Positions 32,874 to 43,873 of a stretch of DNA of 64,000 nucleotides are shown here, piece after piece; the first letter of the stretch is position 1; each line of letters opens with the position of its first letter. Below the pieces are notes generated by a model. The model did no database searches. It saw nothing but the letters and a program-made list of their open reading frames with translations, and was not told the origin of the DNA. This DNA is from Sodalis sp. Ffu (GTDB lineage: Bacteria > Pseudomonadota > Gammaproteobacteria > Enterobacterales > Enterobacteriaceae). The position numbers and the translations under genes were made by a program. The stretch lies in assembly GCA_024748595.1 (NCBI GenBank), contig CP072944.1, positions 900,001 through 964,000 of the forward strand, in the 5' to 3' direction.

Positions 32874-33647
32874 ATGAAATCATTATTTTGGCAAACTACT
32901 GGTTCCGGCAATCAAGATCTTGTACTACTGCATGGATGGGGATTAAATGCCGAGGTTTGGTCTTGCATTATTTCTCGACTATCGCCGAACTTTCGCGTAC
33001 ATATGATCGACCTACCCGGCTATGGTCGCAGCAGTGGCTATGGGGCACTGACCTTGCCGCAAATGGCAGAAGAAGTATCATTAAGAGCCCCTAACAGTGC
33101 TCTGTGGCTGGGGTGGTCTCTAGGTGGACTGATAGCGACCCAAGCAGCTTTACAACAACCAGACACCATGCGCGGCCTAATTACTGTCGCCTCTTCACCA
33201 CGATTTTGCGCCGAAGGACACTGGCCAGGGATCAGGCTGAAATTGCTTGATGACTTAGCAAAACAGCTTAACGAGGATTTTTTTAGCACCGTCTGCCGCT
33301 TTTTTGACGTGCAAACTCTAGGTAATGAGTTTGCACGTCAAGATGCACGCTGGCTGAAAAGCGTAGTCCTTGGGCAACCTATGCCGTCTAAAACCGTGCT
33401 AGCCAGCGGGTGGGAGATGATACAAAACAGCGATTTACGCCCAACATTGTACAAGCTAAATGTGCCTATGCTGCGTTTGTATGGCTACCTCGATGCACTG
33501 GTGCCGCGGAAGGTGATCCCGCATGTTGATGCACTATGTCCCACCAGCCGCAGCATAATTTTCCACGCAGCCGCCCATGCTCCTTTTATCTCCCACCCAG
33601 ATCGCTTCTGTCAGGTCCTGAACGAATTCAGTCAATATTTATCCTGA
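32874..33647 (+). CDS. bioH: Pimeloyl-ACP methyl ester esterase BioH
   Basis: Removes the methyl group from pimeloyl-ACP, closing the first stage of biotin synthesis. It has 257 residues with an alpha/beta-hydrolase fold. The catalytic triad is Ser82 in GWSLGG, Asp207 in YGYLDALVPRK and His235 in AAHAPFISHP, with numbering identical to E. coli. The oxyanion stretch LLHGWGLNAEVW is intact. Retention indicates that biotin precursor synthesis is still selected, at least in part; bioABCDF lie outside this window. Confidence 0.96.
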   Translation: MKSLFWQTTGSGNQDLVLLHGWGLNAEVWSCIISRLSPNFRVHMIDLPGYGRSSGYGALTLPQMAEEVSLRAPNSALWLGWSLGGLIATQAALQQPDTMRGLITVASSPRFCAEGHWPGIRLKLLDDLAKQLNEDFFSTVCRFFDVQTLGNEFARQDARWLKSVVLGQPMPSKTVLASGWEMIQNSDLRPTLYKLNVPMLRLYGYLDALVPRKVIPHVDALCPTSRSIIFHAAAHAPFISHPDRFCQVLNEFSQYLS

Positions 33648-34344
33648 AGCAATAATTTCATTAGCAACAGAGGCACTGTACTCGTATAGCATATTTTTAA
33701 CTATGTTGAGCTCACCTATTACCGATCAATGCACCTATGATCTGGTCATCATCACCGACCATATTAAAGGAGTCTAGGTCAAATACACATAGCCACTAAC
33801 TTTATGTGCCATGAAGTTATTCCAAGAACGTAGCATGAGTATTCCAGCCTTGTAAAATCTATTCTACTATAAATCTGACCTTATTAAGATAATAACCTGG
33901 GATCAGGCCATTCCTATCCTCATTCACAATACACATCTACGAGCGTACTTGCTGAAAAAGTAGAATTATTAATTGAACGAACAATTACGCAAAATATAAT
34001 GAACTTCAAATTTATAAACATATAATAATAGAAAATATTGGCGAAAAATGTCTTTAAATATTAAATATCTAAATTAAAATTACTCATAAAACAATACTTC
34101 TATTAAACCACCAGCAATGCAGATTAATCATATATAGCATATATTTTACTTAAAAAGTACCTAAGCGAAAAACGAAAAGGCTGCAACAAAATATTTTTAC
34201 ATCACTAGCCTTAATACGCTTTATAAGCATAATGCTTCTACATCAATCTGCCAATAGCGCGCACTGACTGAGTAATATTTGATTAAAGAAGCGTATAGTG
34301 CTAAAGACCTGGCGGATACCGTATACAGCTACATTTTACCTCAA
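33648..34344. other. Decayed stretch in the feo-yhgF-greB slot
   Basis: Between bioH and ompR E. coli has feoABC, yhgF and greB (more than 5 kb). Only about 700 bp remain here, AT-rich and with nothing I can align. Deletion rather than point decay must explain most of the loss. Confidence 0.5.
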
Positions 34345-34685
34345 ACGCCTTTGGGAAGAGATACAACGCAATAAAATCATAAGATCCTAATCGTGGATGT
34401 AATATGCACCTGAATCCTCCGGGCTGCTTGAACATCGTTTAACAAGCAATTCAATACCGATTTTAGTACCCAACCAAAGTCAAAACAATAGATGCATAAC
34501 GACTATAATCTCAAAACTTTTCAACCAGCAAAAATTGCTGCCGTAATATATACTTAAATGTGTAGCCATCACACTAATACATTGCTCGATGCACCATCGC
34601 AAAAAAAGACGATAATCATTTTTAAAAAATTGAGCTAAAACTAAACCTCAACATCCAAGAAATATTCCCAGAAGATGAGTAAAAA
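34345..34685 (+). pseudogene. ompR: ompR relic
   Basis: From 34381 the plus strand reads KILIVDV, against KILVVDDDMRLR at the start of OmpR. Then, across shifts, it gives TSNSIPILVPNQSQNN, against TEQGFQVRSVANAEQMDR. The middle of the gene is deleted. The end, KPQHPRNI, follows DPAHPRYI near the OmpR C-terminus, directly before the envZ relic. The receiver and DNA-binding domains are destroyed. Confidence 0.75.
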
Positions 34686-35270
34686 ATGGTACGACAGTAC
34701 ATTTATCACCTTTAATTCTTTACATACGCAATTTTGCTACTAAATCCTTATTGCTGTGCGTCAGCCTGTCCTTTGTAGTGTTAAACTACATACTCTCACT
34801 TTATTTGGATAAAAACCTTGTTTATCAAGAGTTAGAAAAATCCCGTTAACTAAAATTTACTAAAAAGATTGCTCACAGCTATTCTGCTATAAGCTGACGA
34901 TTAAACCATCCATCGGTGCCTCGCTTATTAGCATCCAAAATTCAACCACTGATAATATTGAACATGCAACGTGACAAAATCCCCACGATGATGAACTTTA
35001 TCGCTACGACCTCAATGAGGTGGTAGCGATAAAGTTATAAACTGCCCATTGGAACCAACATTTGCAATGAGAAACTGAAAGTTAACTTCAATCCAATTTC
35101 CATCAAGCGATACGTTATAGCAATGCAATTCTAAATAAAAAAATGATAGTGACTATGAAACGCATAGCGTTTAATTTGCAGTACAAGATGACAACCCGCT
35201 ATCAAATACAATCAGCCGTAGTCTCTATCCTATCGTATACGCTACACTGTCTCTTACAGCACTAAATACT
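34686..35270 (+). pseudogene. envZ: envZ relic
   Basis: It begins at ATG 34686 with MVRQYIYHL (MRRLRFSPR). A frameshifted first transmembrane stretch, SFVVLNYILSLYLDKNLVYQ, follows. The next pieces are KIPLTKIY, SLISIQNS and NIEHAT (from VPLTEIH, FIRIQNRPLVDLEHAAL), YDLNEVVAI, FNPISIKRYVIAMQF (MHPLSIKRAVANMVVN) and FAVQDDNP (FQVEDDGPG). The order matches EnvZ throughout, but stops, shifts and deletions remove the phospho-acceptor region. It keeps its place next to pckA. Confidence 0.9.
34994..35036. repeat. Perfect long hairpin inside the envZ relic
   Basis: The arms aactttatcgctac (34994-35007) and gtagcgataaagtt (35023-35036) are exact inverted repeats of 14 bp. Inside them acctc and gaggt form a second stem around a 3-base loop, separated by one G/G mismatch. 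No T-run follows on either strand. It lies in the former HAMP-region codons of envZ, about 250 bp beyond the pckA stop. Confidence 0.85.
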
Positions 35271-35289
35271 CTAAATGACAGGTACAATC

Positions 35290-36918
35290 CTACGATCCGC
35301 AGCGCATCGGACCCGCACTCTGCAATCCCTGGCCGCCTAACGTATCCGTAAATTGGGAAAAATTATCGATAAAGCGTTGAGCCAATTCATAAGCTTTTTG
35401 CTGCCATTCAGCCGCATCCAAGTAAGTATTGCGCGGATCTAAAATCCAGTTCTGCACACCTACCAACGTCGTCGGTAACGCCATATTAAACACCGGCAAG
35501 ATAACCGTTGGTTCCTCATCGATATCCCCACGCAAAATAGCATTGATAATCGCCCTACTATCCTTAAGGGAAATTCGTTTACCGCTTCCGTTCCAGCCAG
35601 TATTAACCAAATAGGCACGCGCACCGGCGGCATTCATCCGTTTAGTCAAGATATCGGTATATACAAAAGGATGCAGTGACAAAAATGCTGCACCAAAACA
35701 GGCGGAGAAGGTTGGCACCGGAGCCACCACACCGCGCTCTGTGCCTGCTAATTTAGAGGTAAAACCAGACAGAAAATAGTATTGGGCCTGTTCAACTGTC
35801 AGCAGGGCGACCGGGGGTAGTACCCCGAAAGCGTCGGCAGTCAAAAAAATAACCTTAGAAGCGTGTCCGGCACGGGAAACTGGTTTAACAATATTTTCAA
35901 TATAATCAATCGGATAAGAAACACGGGCGTTCTCAGTTTTACTGTCATCATCATAATCCACTGATCCATCTGATAGCACCATCACATTTTCTAACAGCGC
36001 ATTACGGCGAATAGCTTGAAAAATCTCCGGTTCCGCCTCTGCCGAAAGGTGAATAGTTTTAGCATAGCAACCCCCTTCAAAATTGAACACACCATCATCA
36101 TCCCAGCCATGCTCATCATCACCGATCAGCCGACGCTTTGGGTCAGTGGACAAAGTGGTTTTACCAGTACCTGATAAACCAAAAAAGAGTGCCACATCAT
36201 CATCAGCCCCGACATTGGCTGAACAATGCATTGAAGCGATACCCTTCAGCGGTAACAAATAGCTCATAACCGAAAACAGACCCTTTTTCATTTCGCCGCC
36301 ATACCACGTACCACCAATCAACTGTATGCCTTCGGTAAGATTGAAAGCAACAAAATTCTCCGAATGCATACCATGCTCACGCCATTGGGCATTAATGCAT
36401 TTGGCACCATTCAGCACAACAAAATCTGGCATAAAATTACGCAGTTGTTCTTCCCTAGGACGAATAAACATATTTTTCACAAAATGCGCCTGCCAGGCTA
36501 CCTCTGTGATAAAACGAACCCGCAGACGACTTTCTTCATTAGCGCCACAAAAAGCATCAATAATAAACAAGCGCTTGCCGCTTAGCTGCTCGCCGACCAG
36601 CCTTTTAAGATGATCCCAGGTCTGCTTGCTTATGGGGTGATTGTCATTAGTGCATTTCCCATGATCTGACCACCACAAGGTCCCGCGGGTTTTGTCGTCA
36701 CACACTAGGTACTTATCGAATGGTGATCGGCCGGTAAAAATACCGGTATCTACTGCTACTGCGCCCGAACTAGTAACAATGCCGCGTTCAAAACCGGTCA
36801 GAGCTGGATCAGTTTCCTCGACGAATAACCGATCGAAGCCGGGGTTATGAATCAATTCTCGGCAATCATGTATTCCATAATGAAGCAAATACTGCGGATT
36901 GATGCTTTGAATTACCAT
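35290..36918 (-). CDS. pckA: Phosphoenolpyruvate carboxykinase (ATP)
   Basis: Converts oxaloacetate and ATP to PEP and CO2, the entry to gluconeogenesis. It has 542 residues, close to the E. coli 540. The kinase-1a P-loop [11 protein letters not shown] has Lys253, the kinase-2 stretch is [13 protein letters not shown], and the substrate-site region is [10 protein letters not shown]. The end [12 protein letters not shown] is slightly longer than I recall. Downstream lie the envZ/ompR relics. Keeping a gluconeogenic enzyme suggests that carbon enters this cell partly as amino acids or TCA intermediates. Confidence 0.96.
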   Translation of the reverse strand: MVIQSINPQYLLHYGIHDCRELIHNPGFDRLFVEETDPALTGFERGIVTSSGAVAVDTGIFTGRSPFDKYLVCDDKTRGTLWWSDHGKCTNDNHPISKQTWDHLKRLVGEQLSGKRLFIIDAFCGANEESRLRVRFITEVAWQAHFVKNMFIRPREEQLRNFMPDFVVLNGAKCINAQWREHGMHSENFVAFNLTEGIQLIGGTWYGGEMKKGLFSVMSYLLPLKGIASMHCSANVGADDDVALFFGLSGTGKTTLSTDPKRRLIGDDEHGWDDDGVFNFEGGCYAKTIHLSAEAEPEIFQAIRRNALLENVMVLSDGSVDYDDDSKTENARVSYPIDYIENIVKPVSRAGHASKVIFLTADAFGVLPPVALLTVEQAQYYFLSGFTSKLAGTERGVVAPVPTFSACFGAAFLSLHPFVYTDILTKRMNAAGARAYLVNTGWNGSGKRISLKDSRAIINAILRGDIDEEPTVILPVFNMALPTTLVGVQNWILDPRNTYLDAAEWQQKAYELAQRFIDNFSQFTDTLGGQGLQSAGPMRCGS

Positions 36919-37089
36919 TTTACTGCTCCTTAGGTTTCAATAAATTTTGCTAATAATTATAGGCGTTAAATGGCCATGCCTGATTCCTATCAGCATTAAC
37001 CGAACAGTCGCAAACCCTTCGTCAGGGAGATCGAAGGTCTAATTTTTTAACTAATAAAAAAACTCTTCTGATAAACGGACATATCATAA
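36919..37089. other. Upstream region of pckA
   Basis: About 170 bp that must carry the pckA promoter. I see no confident sigma-70 boxes. Confidence 0.4.
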
Positions 37090-37653
37090 TACCGCCAGAG
37101 GTGGTTTATTTAATTTTTAGCAGGTTTTTAACAAGTGGGCCAAGCCATGATAGGGTTTTGCATTCGTTATATTTACTCAGCGATAGGTCAAAGCCAATGA
37201 TTTTATATGTTGTAATAGCGACAGCTACATAAAGCTTGTGCTAGATACAATATTTTTCTAAACATATATCTTAATATTTCATTTTTATTATCGAAATTTT
37301 ATAATGACATTAACACTTAGCCCGTTAATACATGCAAAATCCAAGGAAAAAATATTTATAACTAAAAATAAAATCTATAAAACTTTTATTCACAGCGTTA
37401 TAAAAATATTCTTTATAATATCAATTATAGCATGATCGCCATCTCCAAATAGCTTACTGGACGGACGTTTTCTTTGAATAAAAACAGTTTTATTCTTTCA
37501 TACCAAGCAACAAGGACTAATAATCCACCCATCATGAAGACGCGTTTAATGATGGCCTTGTTCTAACTCCCCCGCCCAACTAATAATTTTCTTGAGAAAA
37601 TTAACGATCTACCATTCATGAAATTAAGAAAATTTGATTTGTTCAACAAACGC
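37090..37653 (-). mobile_element. IS903-like relic with transposase N-terminus readable
   Basis: The right end reads gatttgttcaacaaacgccc. Minus-strand codons give NKAIIKRVF, then LLVLVAWYERIKLF, then RPVSYLEMAIM. This matches the N-terminal part of IS903 transposase (NKALINRGS, IQAWYESATPSS, RPQRYSDLAIT). This is among the clearest evidence for the family assignment. The left end is eroded, so the boundary is approximate. Confidence 0.72.
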
Positions 37654-40613
37654 CCGCTTAAGGGGGCGTGCCAAAAGATTCACCTTACTGAGCAAAAATT
37701 ACAGTGTTTTAAAAACAATCGTACGATATTCTACCGAAGAGGAATATCTATCCAGCCTAACATCCGCGTTACAATGATGATTAATAGAGATGGTCATCAC
37801 CACATTCTGCCTCTGTTTAATTAATTTACTCAGGTCATATCATGGACTGCCGCAAAAATTGAAATGTATATCTATCTCGCCACACTGCCCTCAAACAAAA
37901 AACGTGAATATTAATCAACATAAAGCTTACGAACACAAGTGCAATTAGACTGACTAAACTAGATAAAACCGCACGTATCCTATATGTGATACTGATGGTA
38001 AAGTACCTCATTAACACCAGCAAACTAAATAACTTTTTGCCTTTTATGTACGTTAGATCTACCACATGATCAGAATTTTTCGTCTGGGTCTTGTAAGCAG
38101 CGAACAATATTACTCACCACCTGCGGATAATAATACTAAATAACATCTAACGAAAAGTATCTTCTAAGCTAACCAGTTAGGTCCCACAGCATAATTTTAT
38201 AATAACTAACAGGTGTCCTAATTGGTCATAATGTTCTTTACTTGCAAAAGTTGGGGCTTATTGCACCCATCAAAATTCATCATTTTAAATTTAAAAGATT
38301 GCAGACCTTATTCATAAATTATCCAGTATCCTCTTTGGAATTATTAAAGATACATTGTTCTTACCCTCCTACTCCTATTGCTTACAGTTTGCTAAATTAA
38401 CCGCAGTTTCAATTACGCACTTTCATACAGCTAGGCTGACCACTAAGAAGAAAGGAATCCCTTCCTCTATAGCAGTCATCCAATGCATCGGATGAAAACT
38501 TGCACCTAGATCATTCGTGGCCACGCTGACAGCATCGCCGCATCAGAATCGCTTGACGATGAGTAGTAACTGAATGCTAAAGCATTCCCACGTCGAAAAC
38601 AAATTTGCTACCGTCATAAAACAGAGCTGCACCACCCCTATTCAGAGTCAAGATATCATTTGAGAAGCCGACCAGGCATGAACTTAGGTAATGGCGTTGA
38701 CATCAAATTCCAACAACTAACTCCAGTTACAAAATATACTACAATTCTAAAGCATGGCGCATGCAGTGATACTCCTAGCTTAGTAAGCTGTAAGGCTGCT
38801 CTGGCAAAATGCCATGTTGGGGCTGATGAGAGCCTACAAACAAAAAGGTATACCCATGTCAAGAAGCACGGGGTATCAATATTCAATATTGCGCCAAACC
38901 GAACAACTGATGATAATATGAATACAATAATGTTAAATAGTACACAAAGACGCTCTCATATAACCAACACAGCTTGCCATGACCATCAATAATAATAAAA
39001 TGTTATACCAAAACCATGCTCAATGGAAAATATATTTTTAGTTATGCAAAATAATATCATTGGCGTCGATAATGTCAAAAATAGCACTGTATTATGGAAT
39101 GGAATATGCATCAACTACACAAGGAGCCGCGGTAAACTTAGCCACTGTGTCACACAGATACAATTGCTAACTGAAACAGAGAACAGCTGATATCAACAAC
39201 TTAGCCTTTATCAATCGCACCAAAATAGATCATTCAGCACGTTGGTAGAAATCTGTATATCGCTGGTGAAATAACAAAATAATTTAAAAAGAACAGCTTT
39301 CTATAATAGTCCCTAGGGTTATTATCTGCTAATTTGGAGGATTGAGTCAGTCAGTTAATCAGCACCGCTTTCAGTCGCTGATAGCGTACCATTTATCATC
39401 ATAAAAATTTTTTATTAAATACAACATTGCTAAAACTAACAAATAATAATACAGGCTTCCTGAAAGCAAAGGCAAGCACGGAGGTGGAGGTTATTACCAT
39501 GTGGATAGGCCTGATGCAGTTGGTTATTCAACGACGTCAACAGCACTTCTGAGTAATCCACTATTTCCGAGTCCGACATCAGTATCAGCTATATTCCAAT
39601 AATAAAAGTGCAATTAGAAATAAAATAATTTTTTAACACCATCACTATGCATAGCACATACCAATGCGGACAAAGAGAGTATCGCCGATACGCAACAACT
39701 TTTATTCGGAACGCAGACATTATTGGCATGAACGCTTGGACCATGCAACCTGGTTGTTGACATAAATTATCGATATCGGTCTTGTACAAACCGCGAACGG
39801 ATAAACAACAACTAATGCTACGGATAATTAAAATAGATACTGCCTGATGCATTCTCTGATCGAATGCGCTAACAACCCCCAGAAAAATTCTTCTTAGGTA
39901 GAATGTATCTACGGTTGAGCTATGACTGAATCGCAACTAAGCAACCCAGCAGAGTACTGCTATAGCAATAAAATATAAGCCCTTACAAGACCATACAGAA
40001 TAATAAGTACATACACAACAACTACACCGCTTCGCACTTACCAAATAGACTGCTAATGGACACGTCTACTAAAGCTACTCAACTTATCGTTAAGCCTGTT
40101 AGATAATTAGCCCACGACGCGTATCACTCAGACCAGTACGGCAAAAGAAGTATTACACCAGTCAATACCATGAAAATAGATCACCAACAGAATACTATGT
40201 GTCGCCCGAGTAAGATCACAGGTAGTGATGAAGGAATCATGATCGCTGCGACACGTTAACATAAATCCTATCGGCGGACGACAACGACACGCTTATCAGA
40301 AATTGCACGATAAGGTTTTGACAAATGATAAACGGTTAAGAAAAAAAGGGAGATAATATTAGACTTAATAGATTATCCAGTAACTGCAATTGTGATACAA
40401 GCAAATACTGCGACTAATACAATAACTTAGCTAACCGCATACCAATAGCCTACAAATATCACATACTGCAAAGTATATAGCGCTAGGCTTTATATAAAAC
40501 ATTTCCAACAGTGCTGTACTGGATAGTTTTTTAAAAGAGAAATTGGTAACACAGCTATAAAATAATGAAGTTTACTATATCTCTCCTGGTAGATCTCCGG
40601 CTTTTTAATATTT
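37654..40613. other. 3-kb decayed tract between pckA and nudE
   Basis: Here E. coli has yhgE, hslO, hslR, yrfG and igaA. I could not align any of them. The plus-strand frame at 38660-38992 (110 codons) and the minus-strand frame at 39589-39936 (115 codons) have no recognisable motif, ribosome binding site or family. They look like chance or relic frames. Confidence 0.5.
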
Positions 40614-41171
40614 TTATTTTCTGTTTATATTCCACCAAGCATGAGCAAAAAATAATGCGCTAACGTTGCGCGCTTCACAAAAATCCGGTTCATTCAACAA
40701 CTTCAACATGCGATCGATCGGCCAAAGAACTAGAGACAAAGGTTCCGGCTCATCTCCCTTGAGCCGCTGTGGATATAGTCCTTGCGCTACGACAATATTT
40801 ATTTTGTTAGAGAAATAGGAAGGAGCCATGGTCAAGCGATTAAGGAAAAGAAACGCTCGGGCACCAAAACCAGTTTCTTCCATTAGTTCGCGGTTAGCCG
40901 CATCCATCACTTCTTCACCAACATCCATAAGTCCCTTAGGGAAGCCAAGCTCATAGTCCTCAATGCCAACGCCATACTCGCGTATCAATAGCAAATGATC
41001 ATCCATAACAGGCACGATCATCACTGCTTCGCGATGTGACGGTTGCATACGCTCATAAACACGACGCGTACCATTACTAAACTCCAGATCAACCGATTCA
41101 ACGGTAAATAAACGTGACTTAGCGACCGTCTCCACGTGATGTATTTTAGGTTTTTGCAGATAATTATCCAT
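40614..41171 (-). CDS. nudE: ADP compounds hydrolase NudE
   Basis: Nudix hydrolase acting on ADP-ribose, NADH and Ap3A-type dinucleotides. The ATG at 41169-41171 gives 185 residues aligning with E. coli NudE from its start. An upstream in-frame ATG at 41264 would add 31 Cys-rich residues with no counterpart. The Nudix box GLMDVGEEVMDAANRE, then LMEETGF, fits the GX5EX7REUXEEXGU pattern exactly. The substrate preference is inferred from similarity. Confidence 0.93.
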   Translation of the reverse strand: MDNYLQKPKIHHVETVAKSRLFTVESVDLEFSNGTRRVYERMQPSHREAVMIVPVMDDHLLLIREYGVGIEDYELGFPKGLMDVGEEVMDAANRELMEETGFGARAFLFLNRLTMAPSYFSNKINIVVAQGLYPQRLKGDEPEPLSLVLWPIDRMLKLLNEPDFCEARNVSALFFAHAWWNINRK

Positions 41172-41688
41172 AGAGTTCCCGCAGATTACACACAAAGTTA
41201 CCAAGTGTTGCCTGCAAATATAATTAGTCGCATTGTGCGTTAATAATAAACTGCGCCACACCATCTACGCATTAAGGTGCGTTTTAGTGCCATTGCAATA
41301 GCTCACAAAACAGCTTTGAGAATTAGAAGTAAAATACCGATAATTAACTACAAAGGGCTTAACAACCTCATCTACTATAAGTATTCGTACTATGGTGCAT
41401 TACACCAATAACAACCTGCCATATACACGGGGAGACTACATGCTTTTAAGCGGCCTAATGAAAAATTTTGCACTCATGGAACTTGCTATGTTAAATAAAT
41501 ATAGCTGTCGACAATTTTTCCCTTCATTAAATATTGTTCAACCACTCTCCATTGACAGAAATACCTACTCAACTTTTTTGTTATCAGTATTCATTATTGA
41601 ACATTGATTGCAGTACCTAACTCCTATCAGCATTAATCAGCACAGCGATGTCACAAGACTACCAGCAATCTAATTTTTAGCCAATAAA

Positions 41689-41722
41689 TTATAATACCAT
41701 GCGTATTATAATACCATGCGTA
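41689..41722. repeat. 17-bp exact tandem duplication
   Basis: Two identical units ttataataccatgcgta at 41689-41705 and 41706-41722, in gene-free sequence. Confidence 0.85.
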
Positions 41723-42120
41723 TCATACCCGGTTGATGGCGGCTCCCTTAATTTTTTGGCATGCTTCAGAAAACGACCAATGCTTTTGTATCCATTACAT
41801 TCATTCCATGATAAAGGTCAAATTGATGACGTCAGCTGTATGACATAACCGCTATATGCTATTTCGCCAATAAAAGCGCTTTACTGACCGTAATTTTTGA
41901 TTTTCATCAACCTTTAATCAGATATATTCAAACACAAATAGCGCCAATAGCACTATTGGATTAAGCTTCTTTAGTTACAATGAATGGAACGTCTATTCAA
42001 GAAAATTTCTAAAACTACCAAATTTCAATACCTAAAATGAGGCAAACCATGGTAAGCACATTAAATAAAATGACTCTGCTAAGTATATCTGTTATCAAAC
42101 GAATGACTTGCACAACCTTA

Positions 42121-42162
42121 ATAATATAAAAATAAAGACCTATAATATAAAAATAAAGACCT
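42121..42162. repeat. 21-bp exact tandem duplication
   Basis: Two identical adjacent 21-base units at 42121-42141 and 42142-42162 in gene-free sequence, the fourth such slippage-type duplication in the window. Confidence 0.85.
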
Positions 42163-43310
42163 ATTGATAGCTAAATTGATGCAATAAAATTAGTTCCTAT
42201 TACCATCTGCAAGACCAGTCTGGCAGTCACTTGCTACTGAACAAACTGTTTGAATGAAGCAAAATCAAGCATATGCAGTGGCTATTATCTCTAAAGTCAA
42301 CGTGGCTATCAACTTTAGCGATATTAAGATAATATGTGCCTTAAAGTAGCCTTAGCCCAAGAGATGGCATTCACTAAATGTTGTATAAATGTGTACTACT
42401 GAAACAAGTAATTATTTACTGTCCATTACAGCGACTATCAACTACGGTAATTTCCATGCAATCTAAGGATACTGGACTATCCGTCAAATCTATAACTATA
42501 GGACGGGAGCTCCACAGCTGACTATTATGGAATTTGGTAGCATCAAAACAGAAAATAAGATCAATACTTTAATCAATCAGTTATATCTATACAACGTATC
42601 ATAAAACCGTCAACATCAAACCTAGCAATAGCTACACCAAATTGCCAGCAATAACAACCTTCTGCTATCCAATTCTGAAAGAAGCAATGTCATTTAGAAA
42701 TATACACCAACGAATTATTTATAATAATACATCGTATCACACTAAACTTATACTTTAATCAAAATGCATTTGATCAAGATGATCCAATGGAAAAATGAAA
42801 ACGTTTTCATCAATTATAGAAGAAATTAAACCCAGGTGACCATTGCTACAATGAGATGATTGTGTTGGAAGAAATATTCCAGTATCATAAGTTATAAAAA
42901 TGATAAAGATAAAAATCATTGTAAAATTCATCTTTCACTGGTAAGTAGGTTATTAAATGCAGCCTGATCATTATCAATAGCATGAATTAACTTACTTTTT
43001 AATTGCCCACCTGCATATCAGAGATATGCCTGATACGATTTAAATCGAACGAAGATAGGGATATAGCAACAATGTTATGCGTTTTTTCTTTACTAATTTG
43101 ACAATGTTAATAATTTTGCTTACAAGAGTTAGCACCGTACTACTATACTACTTAATTGAACATTGCTGATTTTGCATCAAATGTGATATCAGTAGTAAAA
43201 TTGAGATTTTTTGATTTATCGCTCATGAAATTACAGTTTCAGGTCCCGCAGCTACTTTGATCAACTGTGTGGGTTGTCATTAATGAATAATCTTAGTAAT
43301 ACCAATAAAC

Positions 43311-43832
43311 ATGGCAGAGAAACGCAATATCTTTTTGGTTGGGCCTATGGGTGCCGGCAAAAGCACTATTGGTCGTCAATTGGCTCAACAACTTAATATG
43401 GAGTTTTTTGATTCTGATCAAGAGATTGAGCGACGCACCGGGGCTGATATAAGCTGGGTATTTGACGTAGAAGGCGAAGATGGCTTCCGCGATCGAGAAG
43501 AAAAAATCATCAACTCACTAACGGAAAAACAAGGCATTGTACTTGCCACTGGTGGTGGTTCGGTAAAATCACGCGAAACACGTAACCGACTTTCTGCTCG
43601 CGGTGTCGTGGTTTATCTTGAAACTACTGTAAAAAAACAGCTATCACGTACACAACGTGATAAAAAACGCCCTCTGCTACAAGTTAAAGCTCCGCCGCTA
43701 AAAGTACTTGAAGCTCTTGCCTGCGAACGCAATCCGCTGTATGAAGAGATCGCAGATATAACGATCCAAATCGATGAACAAAGTGCCAAACTTGTTGCTA
43801 ACCAAATTATCAATATACTAAAAAATCACTAA
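43311..43832 (+). CDS. aroK: Shikimate kinase I
   Basis: Phosphorylates shikimate at the 3-hydroxyl in aromatic amino acid synthesis. It has 173 residues, the E. coli length. The Walker A motif is [12 protein letters not shown] (11-22). The shikimate-binding stretches [23 protein letters not shown] and LATGGGSV are intact, and the LID Arg lies in [11 protein letters not shown]. It is the first gene of the conserved aroK-aroB-damX-dam-rpe-(gph)-trpS order. Confidence 0.96.
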   Translation: MAEKRNIFLVGPMGAGKSTIGRQLAQQLNMEFFDSDQEIERRTGADISWVFDVEGEDGFRDREEKIINSLTEKQGIVLATGGGSVKSRETRNRLSARGVVVYLETTVKKQLSRTQRDKKRPLLQVKAPPLKVLEALACERNPLYEEIADITIQIDEQSAKLVANQIINILKNH

Positions 43833-43873
43833 TCTAAATCAACCATACTAAAAATAAAATCATTGAGTGTAAT

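Larger units (their letters stand above)
41172..43310. other. 2.1-kb decayed tract between nudE and aroK
   Basis: E. coli has mrcA and hofMNOPQ here. No codons of PBP1a or of the Hof proteins could be aligned. Two short tandem duplications (41689-41722 and 42121-42162) are the only distinct structures I can point to. Frames such as 41392-41607 have no family resemblance. Confidence 0.5.

Noticed and set aside
38660-38992. 110-codon plus-strand frame and its antisense partner as a novel protein
   Set aside because: No ribosome binding site, no family resemblance and atypical composition in a tract with no other coding signal; treated as chance or relic.
41392-41607. 71-codon plus-strand frame between nudE and aroK as a gene
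   Set aside because: No motif, no family and no convincing ribosome binding site in decayed sequence.
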